From: Rhodocyclaceae bacterium | GTDB taxonomy: Bacteria > Pseudomonadota > Gammaproteobacteria > Burkholderiales > Rhodocyclaceae | Assembly: GCA_030682595.1 (NCBI GenBank) | Contig: JAUXNZ010000155.1 | Coordinates: 1 to 6,410 of the forward strand | Length of the DNA stretch: 6,410 bases | Direction of reading: 5' to 3' | Part shown: piece by piece, positions 4,409 to 6,410 of the stretch | How positions within the stretch are numbered: position 1 is the first letter of the stretch | Layout of the letters: every line of letters begins with the position of its first letter | Notes under the pieces: generated by a model | The model's database searches: none | Told to the model about the DNA's origin: nothing | What the model saw: only the letters and a program-made list of their open reading frames with translations | Translations under genes and position numbers: made by a program

Positions 4409-5296
4409 TCAAGGGCTGACCCGCACGGTCAGCCCGGTTTTACCCCGGATGCGTTCGGCCAGTTCTTCCAGCCAGTCACTCGGCAGGCGCGAGAGACGCG
4501 GCGCTTCCGGCTGAAACGAAGGGCGCGCCAAGCCATAGAGGTGAACGCCACCGACGCTGCCTTTCGCCTGGTACAGCAGGTCAAGATAAGCCGCCAGCGC
4601 GTCCGATTCGGGTGGTTTGCCGTCCCAGCCGAACAGGCAGGTCTGTACCCAGGTCGAGCACAATTCACCGCATTGCCGCAGGCGGCGCAGCACCGTGGCC
4701 GGTTGCAGCGCCACGCCGTTGATGCGCCGCATGTTCGCGGCGTCGCCGGCATCGACCTTGAACCACACCTCCCCCGCCCGCGCCCCGAGCAGGGCGATAC
4801 CGCGCCGCACCGCAGCCCGTCCGAGCATACTGCCATTGGTGATGAGGCGCAGCCGGGGCGGTTCACCCGGAAATCTGGATGGTGCATCAAGCAGCTGCGC
4901 ATCGATGCAGCGACCTACCCGTTCCACGGCCGCGGCGAATTCGACAGCCATGGTGGGTTCGCCATTGCCAGAAAAGGCGATATCGACGACCTTCCTTGCC
5001 TCTGGCGGCACATGCCGCTCCAGAAAATCCCCCTCATAGAGCTGCCGCAGCATTTCGCGCAACTCGGCCTCGAGCCGGTCCAGATCAATGGGCGGCGGAC
5101 CGCCACGCCTGAGATCGGGCACCTGACAATAGAGACAACGCCAGTTGCAGGCATTGTTGGGATTAAGGTTGATGCCGACGGAAACACCCCCGGCCCGACG
5201 CGAAATTACCGGATAGACGTAGGTCATGCCCGTGCAGTCGCGGTTATGATCTTCAACGGTCAACAAACTTGCTACGGAGCTAGATGTGGAAGGCAT
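4409..5296 (-). CDS. Radical SAM protein, COG0731/TYW1-like
   Basis: This 295-residue protein carries the radical SAM cluster motif C50-N-W-R-C54-L-Y-C57 (CxxxCxxC) for a 4Fe-4S cluster that cleaves S-adenosylmethionine. Further landmarks are SGNGEPT (109-115, the GGE-like SAM-binding segment), LITNGS (151-156) and VWFKVDAGDAANMRRINGV (from about 177), all reminiscent of the COG0731 group that includes the wyosine enzyme TYW1. The conserved-looking block DHNRDCTGMTYVYPVISRRAGGVSVG lies before the motif (16-41), so a start at ATG 5227 would cut it; I keep ATG 5296, although no Shine-Dalgarno precedes it and a start inside residues 8-12 is possible. It is unlike classical QueE in motif surroundings. 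It is divergent from queD, 71 bp apart, which suggests but does not show a role in deazapurine or tRNA chemistry. Substrate unknown. Confidence 0.88.
   Translation of the reverse strand: MPSTSSSVASLLTVEDHNRDCTGMTYVYPVISRRAGGVSVGINLNPNNACNWRCLYCQVPDLRRGGPPPIDLDRLEAELREMLRQLYEGDFLERHVPPEARKVVDIAFSGNGEPTMAVEFAAAVERVGRCIDAQLLDAPSRFPGEPPRLRLITNGSMLGRAAVRRGIALLGARAGEVWFKVDAGDAANMRRINGVALQPATVLRRLRQCGELCSTWVQTCLFGWDGKPPESDALAAYLDLLYQAKGSVGGVHLYGLARPSFQPEAPRLSRLPSDWLEELAERIRGKTGLTVRVSP
4413..4441 (+). terminator. Intrinsic terminator of HTH gene inside the radical SAM coding end
   Basis: GGGCTGACC (4413-4421) pairs perfectly with GGTCAGCCC (4427-4435) around the loop CGCAC, followed by GG and TTTT on the plus strand. 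It starts 22 bases after the HTH stop codon. The stem is also the coding sequence for the last residues (LTVRVSP) of the convergent radical SAM gene. No T-tract follows on the minus strand, so it should stop only rightward transcription. Confidence 0.8.
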
Positions 5297-5323
5297 GCGA
5301 AGAATGGCCGGGAGTGGCTGGGA

Positions 5324-5329
5324 TATACT
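5324..5329 (+). promoter_or_regulatory. Candidate -10 box for queD
   Basis: TATACT (within GGGATATACTG) matches the sigma-70 -10 at five of six positions, but no fair -35 lies 16-18 bp upstream. Transcription from here would begin near 5336, downstream of the alternative ATG at 5284, which favours ATG 5368 as the queD start. Confidence 0.3.
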
Positions 5330-5367
5330 GCGACGGAAACAAACCTCCCCGGATTATCGCCCATCCC

Positions 5368-5832
5368 ATGCTGATCACGCGCCGTCTTGAATTTGACGCC
5401 GGGCATCGCATCCCCGACCACCAAAGCCAGTGCCGTCACCTGCACGGGCACCGCTATGCGCTCGAAATTACGCTCGCCGGCGAAGTCATCGAGGCCGCCG
5501 GCGCCCCTGCCAACGGCATGGTGATGGACTTTTCCGAGGTCAAGGCGATTGCCGTGCGCCATGTCGTCGCGGTTTGGGATCACGCCTTTCTGGTCTATCG
5601 CCACGACACGCCGATCGTCGAGTTTCTCGCCAGCCTGCCCGGCCACAAGACCGTCGTGCTTGACCGCGTCCCGACCGCCGAAAACCTGGCGCGGATTGCC
5701 TTTGAGTTGCTCGACCCGGTCTTTCGTGATGTCTATGGCAACCACCTGCACCTCGAACGGGTGCGTATCTACGAAACTCCCAATTGCTGGGCTGATTGCC
5801 GCCGCAGCGATTTTTCTCCGGTGAAACCATGA
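5368..5832 (+). CDS. queD: 6-carboxy-5,6,7,8-tetrahydropterin synthase
   Basis: The 154-residue cytoplasmic enzyme converts dihydroneopterin triphosphate to 6-carboxytetrahydropterin, the second step towards preQ0 and queuosine. Zinc ligands are His13 (EFDAGHR), His26 and His28 (LHGHRY). The catalytic set is Cys22, Asp71 and His72 (VWDHAFL). The motif PTAEN is at 102-106 and the pterin-anchoring Glu136 lies in YETPNCW. The catalytic Cys, with CxxxHGH spacing as in E. coli QueD, argues against a PTPS-III folate enzyme. I chose ATG 5368 because family members begin at LITRRLEF; an in-frame ATG at 5284 has GGAG four bases upstream but would add 28 unrelated residues and overlap the divergent gene. 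ATG 5368 itself has no clear Shine-Dalgarno. The stop overlaps the gcvT start (ATGA). Confidence 0.94.
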   Translation: MLITRRLEFDAGHRIPDHQSQCRHLHGHRYALEITLAGEVIEAAGAPANGMVMDFSEVKAIAVRHVVAVWDHAFLVYRHDTPIVEFLASLPGHKTVVLDRVPTAENLARIAFELLDPVFRDVYGNHLHLERVRIYETPNCWADCRRSDFSPVKP

Positions 5833-6410
5833 TCCAGCGCACCCCCCTGTACGACAGCCATCTCGCCGCCCACGGCCGCATCGTCAACTTCGCCGACTGG
5901 GAAATGCCCATCAACTACGGTTCGCAGATCGAGGAGCATCATGCCGTCCGCCAGGATGCCGGCATGTTCGATGTATCGCACATGCTCGCCATCGATCTCA
6001 CCGGCGGCGAATCGCAAGCCTTTTTGCGCCGCCTGCTGGCCAACGATGTCGCCAAACTGACCGTGCCCGGCAAGGCGCTCTACTCATGCCTGCTCCAGGA
6101 AGATGGCGGTGTCATCGATGACCTGATCGTTTATTTTTTCACCCCGACGCACTACCGCATCGTCGTCAATGCCGGCACGGCCGAAAAGGATCTGGGCTGG
6201 ATCCAACTCCAGGCCGCCGACTACGCCGTCAGCCTCAAGCCGCGCCGTGACTTGGGCGTGATTGCCGTACAGGGCCCGCGGGCGCGCGAGCGCTTCTGGA
6301 CGGCCTTTCCGGCCAGCCGCGTGACCAGCGAAGCGCTCGTGCCGTTTCAGGCGGCAGAGTGGAATGACTGGTTGATCGCCCGCACCGGCTACACCGGCGA
6401 GGATGGTTTT
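5829..6410 (+). CDS. gcvT: Aminomethyltransferase, glycine cleavage T-protein (3' end cut by window edge)
   Basis: The frame from ATG 5829 stays open to the last base, giving 194 codons of a protein usually about 360-370 long. T-protein transfers the methylene unit from the aminomethyl-lipoyl H-protein to tetrahydrofolate, releasing ammonia. Recognisable blocks are TPLYDSH (5-11), NYGSQIEEHHAVRQDAGMFD (29-48) with VSHM, LLANDVAKL (69-77), GKALYS (81-86), GGVIDDLIVY (93-102) holding the folate-facing aspartate, VIAVQGP and ARTGYTGEDGF at the edge. It aligns without gaps to the E. coli protein over the first hundred residues, as I remember that sequence. The start overlaps the queD stop by four bases, so translation is probably coupled. 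In many genomes gcvH and gcvP follow; whether they do here lies outside the window. Confidence 0.96.
   Translation, partial: MIQRTPLYDSHLAAHGRIVNFADWEMPINYGSQIEEHHAVRQDAGMFDVSHMLAIDLTGGESQAFLRRLLANDVAKLTVPGKALYSCLLQEDGGVIDDLIVYFFTPTHYRIVVNAGTAEKDLGWIQLQAADYAVSLKPRRDLGVIAVQGPRARERFWTAFPASRVTSEALVPFQAAEWNDWLIARTGYTGEDGF

Noticed and set aside
5297..5367. preQ1 riboswitch upstream of queD
   Set aside because: The leader is short, and I see neither the small pseudoknot pattern nor the A-rich tail of the preQ1 class I aptamer.
4541..5374. 277-codon open frame on the plus strand opposite the radical SAM gene
   Set aside because: It is a shadow of a gene with a clear CxxxCxxC motif; the plus-strand translation looks unlike any protein family.

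Overview
The window looks like ordinary chromosome of a GC-rich betaproteobacterium. This is an inference from how the proteins read: aspartokinase, GloA, a GcvT close to the enteric form, a QueD beginning with the LITRRLEFDAGHR type of N-terminus, DUF4124-like and UPF0149 proteins, and a dRS3-like repeat. A Rhodocyclales-type organism would fit, but the sequence does not prove it. There is no phage, transposon, CRISPR or plasmid signature.

Left part (1-1516, all minus strand). Four genes run leftwards and closely packed: a small lipoprotein, gloA (glyoxalase I), an exported protein with the TsaA/TrmO (UPF0066) fold, and a YecA/UPF0149 protein cut by the left edge. The last two overlap by an ATGA, so they are probably translated together. 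The TsaA-like protein has a clear signal peptide, which is odd for a family known for cytoplasmic tRNA methylation.

Middle (1517-2677). A gene-free stretch holds a 20-bp inverted repeat of the dRS3 kind. It is followed by a secreted DUF4124-like protein with a long charged coiled coil, and then by a tRNA-Ser(GCU) gene with its own promoter and a strong intrinsic terminator, all on the minus strand.

lysC region (2678-4099). lysC encodes a full-length aspartokinase. An in-frame internal ATG preceded by GAGGAAG sits where the separate regulatory beta subunit begins in Bacillus and Corynebacterium. The roughly 180-bp AT-rich gap upstream separates lysC from a divergent small HTH regulator. It carries two copies of ATCCGAT, one as a perfect 12-bp palindrome, each touching a candidate -10 box.

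Right part (4100-6410). The HTH gene ends in a rho-independent terminator whose stem lies inside the last codons of a convergent radical SAM gene (COG0731/TYW1-like). That gene is divergent from queD (6-carboxytetrahydropterin synthase, queuosine pathway). queD overlaps by ATGA the start of gcvT (glycine-cleavage T-protein), which runs off the right edge. The genes cover lysine/threonine precursor supply, tRNA modification, one-carbon metabolism and methylglyoxal detoxification. I see no single dedicated system uniting them. The most interesting points are the exported TsaA-fold protein, the possible lysC beta subunit, the radical SAM/queD pairing and the shared lysC/HTH control region.
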